A stretch of 64,000 nucleotides of DNA from an uncultured Acetatifactor sp. GTDB lineage: Bacteria > Bacillota > Clostridia > Lachnospirales > Lachnospiraceae. Numbering within the stretch: the first letter of the stretch is position 1; every line of letters begins with the position of its first letter. The stretch covers positions 9,888-73,887 of the forward strand of contig CAJTKW010000015.1 of NCBI GenBank assembly GCA_910577035.1, given 5' to 3'. The position numbers were made by a program, and so were the translations under genes. The notes below the pieces were generated by a model. That model saw only the letters and a list, made by a program, of their open reading frames with translations, made no database searches and was not told the DNA's origin. Positions 61,191 to 64,000 of this stretch are shown piece by piece.

Positions 61191-62186
61191 ATGAGCTTAA
61201 TTGAAGTAAACGAGGTGAGCAAGTCTTTCCGGGTAAGCAGGCGTTCCGCAGGCATTTCAGGTATGCTGGCTAATCTGGTGATGCCAAAATATGAGAAGAA
61301 ACAGGCGGTAAACAATATCAGCTTTTCCATTGAGCAGGGAGAAATGGTGGGCTTTATCGGACCCAATGGCGCAGGAAAATCCACGACCATCAAGATGCTG
61401 TCCGGTATCCTGTATCCGGACAGTGGAAGGGTACAGGTAGACGGGTATATTCCCTACAGACAGCGCAGAGACTATGTGGGGCGTATCGGTGTCGTATTCG
61501 GCCAGAAGTCTCAGCTCCAATGGGATCTGCCGGTCATCGACAGCTTCGAGCTGTTAAAGGCGATCTACCGTGTGCCGGATGATGTCTACCGGAATAACCT
61601 GAACCGCTTTACGGATATGCTGGATATGTCCGGCTTTCTCAATCAGCCGGTGCGTCAGCTTTCCCTTGGGCAGCGGATGCGGGCGGACATTGTGGCAGCG
61701 CTCCTGCATTCTCCCCGGATTGTTTTCTTCGATGAGCCCACTATAGGTGTTGACGTAGTAGGGAAAGAAACGATTCGAAACTTCCTCTGTGAACTGAACG
61801 CCAAAGACCAGGTGACCATGCTCTTTACCACCCATGATATGCAGGATATAGAGAAAACCTGTAAACGGCTGATTATCATAGATAGGGGCTCCAAGGTGTA
61901 TGACGGACTGCTTTCCGGCATCCGCAAAGCCTACGGAACCACGAGGCAGGTAGATATAGAATTTGCCGAAGACTGTACGGTAGCCGCCATGGAGCATGTG
62001 GAGATCAAGGAGCTTGACGCCCCGGGGGGACGGAAAAAACGCTTTTTGTTCGAGAGCAGACAGGTGCAGATTGACGCTTTGATGGAGTCTCTGCTGGCCC
62101 ATTACGCCATCCGGGATCTCACCGTTTCGGAACCTGAAATTGAAGGCCTGATTCGAAAAATTTACAGCGGGGAGGCAGCCGGATGA
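61191..62186 (+). CDS. ABC-2 type transporter ATPase
   Basis: A 331-residue ATPase. An N-terminal extension ('RRSAGISGMLANLVMPKYEKKQAV') typical of ATPases that pair with ABC2_membrane_6/DUF990 permeases precedes Walker A 'GPNGAGKST'. The signature 'LSLGQRMRADIV', Walker B 'IVFFDEPTIGVD' and switch 'FTTHDMQDIE' are intact. Its stop overlaps the first permease start (ATGA). The start at 61191 follows GAGGTGA. With the next two genes it makes a complete exporter of unknown substrate. Confidence 0.92.
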   Translation: MSLIEVNEVSKSFRVSRRSAGISGMLANLVMPKYEKKQAVNNISFSIEQGEMVGFIGPNGAGKSTTIKMLSGILYPDSGRVQVDGYIPYRQRRDYVGRIGVVFGQKSQLQWDLPVIDSFELLKAIYRVPDDVYRNNLNRFTDMLDMSGFLNQPVRQLSLGQRMRADIVAALLHSPRIVFFDEPTIGVDVVGKETIRNFLCELNAKDQVTMLFTTHDMQDIEKTCKRLIIIDRGSKVYDGLLSGIRKAYGTTRQVDIEFAEDCTVAAMEHVEIKELDAPGGRKKRFLFESRQVQIDALMESLLAHYAIRDLTVSEPEIEGLIRKIYSGEAAG

Positions 62187-62980
62187 CAAAGCTTTGGCCT
62201 TATTTTGCCTTTGCCAGAAAAAGCTTTCTCGGGCAGAGCGCTTACCGTTTCAATCACTTTATAGGAATTTTAAATACTATTTTCCGCATTTTTATTTTTT
62301 GGGAAATTTATCGGGCCCTATATGGCGGAAAAACCGAGGTTGACGGCATTACCCTCACGATGGTTACCACAAACTTTATCATATCGCTGGGGCTGGAGTC
62401 CGTATTTTTTGTAAACGATTACTATCTTCCAAGCCGTATTCAAAACGGCAGTATTGCCACGGAATTACTGCTGCCCGTAAATATTCACGGAAGAATGCTG
62501 GCGGACAATCTGGGACACACCCTGTTCCAGCTGCTGTTTCATTTTATTCCTGCGGTGGCGGTCTCCATGCTTTTCCGTAAAATTATGGCACCGGCAGGGC
62601 TTTCCATGCTGCTTCTGTTTATACTAAGCGCCCTTCTCGGCTACGGCGTTTTATGGACGATCAGCTTCGCCGTGCAGATGTTCTCCTTCTGGCTCATCAA
62701 TGTTTGGAGCATTATGACCCTCAAAAATGTGTTTGTCAATGTGCTGTCCGGAGCCATGATGCCGCTCTGGTTTATGCCGGACTGGATGAAGGGAGTAATC
62801 CGGTTTACGCCTTTTTCCTCCATCTATTTCACACCGATACAGATATACCTGGGACAGCTGTCCCTTTCGGAAATATTGCAGGAATTTATGATTCAGCTCT
62901 TTTGGATTGCTGCCCTGTTTTCCATTGGCATGCTGCTGTGGAAAAAGGGACAGAAAAAGCTTGTTGTACAGGGAGGATAA
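62183..62980 (+). CDS. ABC-2 permease (DUF990-like) 1
   Basis: A 265-residue membrane protein with about six helices. 'ARKSFLGQSAYRFNHFIGILNTIFRIFIFWEIY' at the start, 'YYLPSRIQNGSIATELLLPVN' in the first cytoplasmic loop and 'GAMMPLWFMPDWMKGVIRFTPFSSIYFTPIQIY' near the end are typical of the ABC2_membrane_6 family. It pairs with the next gene and the upstream ATPase. Confidence 0.88.
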   Translation: MTKLWPYFAFARKSFLGQSAYRFNHFIGILNTIFRIFIFWEIYRALYGGKTEVDGITLTMVTTNFIISLGLESVFFVNDYYLPSRIQNGSIATELLLPVNIHGRMLADNLGHTLFQLLFHFIPAVAVSMLFRKIMAPAGLSMLLLFILSALLGYGVLWTISFAVQMFSFWLINVWSIMTLKNVFVNVLSGAMMPLWFMPDWMKGVIRFTPFSSIYFTPIQIYLGQLSLSEILQEFMIQLFWIAALFSIGMLLWKKGQKKLVVQGG

Positions 62981-62986
62981 CAGATC

Positions 62987-63796
62987 ATGAAAAGCGATGC
63001 GATTTATCTGGCAGGAGTCTACACCAAAACCATTATGAAATCCTGGTTCCAGTACAAGGTAAATGCCGTCCTTCTCTCACTGGCTGTTTTTCTCAGAGAG
63101 GCTACAGGGATCCTTGTCATTTATTTCGCCCTGCTGAAATTTGATACCTTAAATGGCTGGAACCTTTACGAATTACTGTTTCTGTACAGCCTGCTGTTTT
63201 TGACTTATGGCATCCTCATTGTTTTCTTTACCGGAACGCGGGACTTTGGGCAAACCGTCCGCAGCGGCGGTTTTGACCGTTTTATTCTGCGCCCCAGAGG
63301 ACTTCTCTACCAGCTTATTTTCTCCAACGCAGACTGGTTTGCCGCCATCGGGCATGGCGGACTGGGCATTGTGCTGTTTTTAATCTCGGCGGGAAAGGTT
63401 GGGATTATCTGGAACACGCCTACCGTACTCTATTATATTGCGGCAGTTGCAGGCGGCGTCCTGATCCAGGGAGCCTTCTTTCTGTTTCTCGCCTCCCTGA
63501 ATATCTACCTGCTGGAAACGGACAGCCTGAAAAACCTTCTCTACTGGAATATGCGCAAGTTTGCGGGCTATCCCGTCAGCATCTTTCACAAAGCCATTCA
63601 ATTCTTCATGATCTATGTGGTACCCTTTGCCTTTGTGAACTATTTCCCGGCCCAGTATCTGCTGCGCAAGGAGGATATGTCCGCTTTCCCTGATATTTAC
63701 ATGTACCTGACCCCTGCCATAGGATTATGCCTGTATCTGGCATCCTATGGGTTCTGGCGATACAGTATCCGGTTTTATAAGAGTTCGGGAAATTAG
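62987..63796 (+). CDS. ABC-2 permease (DUF990-like) 2
   Basis: A 269-residue membrane protein of the same family as the preceding gene, six bases downstream. 'TRDFGQTVRSGGFDRFILRPRGLLYQLI' is the conserved cytoplasmic loop, and six hydrophobic helices follow the family pattern. It completes the exporter, and the cluster ends here. Confidence 0.88.
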   Translation: MKSDAIYLAGVYTKTIMKSWFQYKVNAVLLSLAVFLREATGILVIYFALLKFDTLNGWNLYELLFLYSLLFLTYGILIVFFTGTRDFGQTVRSGGFDRFILRPRGLLYQLIFSNADWFAAIGHGGLGIVLFLISAGKVGIIWNTPTVLYYIAAVAGGVLIQGAFFLFLASLNIYLLETDSLKNLLYWNMRKFAGYPVSIFHKAIQFFMIYVVPFAFVNYFPAQYLLRKEDMSAFPDIYMYLTPAIGLCLYLASYGFWRYSIRFYKSSGN

Positions 63797-63860
63797 AACG
63801 GGGATTTTCCTGATACAACCCCCAGTCTCTTTTTGACGGTGTGATTATTTTTCCATTTCC

Positions 63861-63998
63861 TCATTTACAGCAATCATCTGATAAGAGTTGTACAGTGTTG
63901 ACGTGGTTATTTCTGATTTTTTCAAGGCACTCATTGATAATCAGATTTTGCACTCTGTCCTTAAAGGTTTTGTCAGTGTCTTTACTGAAATGTACTTT
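63861..63998 (-). CDS. C-terminal end of an unrecognised gene entering from the right
   Basis: A stop-free minus-strand frame runs from the window edge to TGA at 63861-63863, encoding 45 residues that are basic, then helical ('FKDRVQNLIINECLEKIRNN'). The start and most of the protein lie outside the window. No family can be assigned. Confidence 0.4.
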   Translation of the reverse strand, partial: KVHFSKDTDKTFKDRVQNLIINECLEKIRNNHVNTVQLLSDDCCK

Positions 63999-64000
63999 GA

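Noticed and set aside
63797..63835. Terminator after the last permease gene
   Set aside because: GGGG and CCCC can pair ahead of CTTTTT, but the stem is only 4-5 bp with a long loop, too weak to call.

Overview
The window looks like chromosome of a gut Clostridia bacterium, most likely a member of the Lachnospiraceae. This is an inference from content: a bile salt hydrolase, Lpl-type oligosaccharide ABC transporters, a large arabinoxylan-type glycosidase and esterase cluster, a LytTR two-component system, strong AGGAGG ribosome binding sites, and no outer-membrane or SusCD genes. No rRNA, tRNA, CRISPR array or intact insertion sequence was seen.

Left part (1-13980). The first 2.2 kb is AT-rich and partly decayed: a small ORF, a TetR C-terminal remnant and a frameshifted nucleoside phosphorylase lie around an intact nitroreductase and a TfoX C-terminal-domain gene. 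Next come a beta-propeller protein, an ABC-F antibiotic-resistance-type gene with a promoter, 3-codon leader ORF and attenuator terminator, overlapped by a P-loop NTPase gene. Then follow a Fpg glycosylase with a repeat-encoded insert, a bile salt hydrolase, a carboxylesterase, a Na/Pi cotransporter behind a possible structured leader, a frameshifted Ca/Na exchanger behind a yybP-ykoY (Mn2+) riboswitch, a helical protein and a PlsC acyltransferase.

Central part (14048-42971). This is an arabinoxylan-type utilisation locus. On the minus strand, in order of transcription, are a two-domain esterase, an LplB/LplC/solute-binding-protein importer, a LacI regulator, a GH39-GH43 fusion, a double CE1 esterase, a GH51, a GH120-like beta-helix enzyme, a type-B carboxylesterase, a CE1 esterase, a second type-B carboxylesterase, a GH43, and a surface GH51 lipoprotein with its own promoter. 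Divergently, a MATE transporter and two beta-lactamase-fold serine hydrolases follow. Four copies of a 16-bp near-palindrome (GCTAATTCGTTWTAGC) precede the GH39-GH43 gene, the importer, the two-domain esterase and the MATE gene, so one LacI regulator probably controls all four transcription units. Nearly all enzymes lack signal peptides. The inferred scheme is import of decorated arabino-xylo-oligosaccharides followed by de-esterification and hydrolysis in the cytoplasm.

Right part (42990-64000). There is a FRG-domain protein, a second sugar-type ABC transporter (ATPase, two permeases, membrane-anchored binding protein), an OB-fold-like lipoprotein, a pair of MutS-family ATPases, a DHH phosphoesterase, two GNAT acetyltransferases, an XRE regulator with a helical-repeat tail preceded by 44-bp tandem repeats, a small membrane protein, a 5'-truncated AAA ATPase butted against a methyltransferase, and a LytTR response regulator / soluble GHKL kinase / double-ATPase ABC-2 exporter cluster. 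The window ends inside an unrecognised minus-strand gene.
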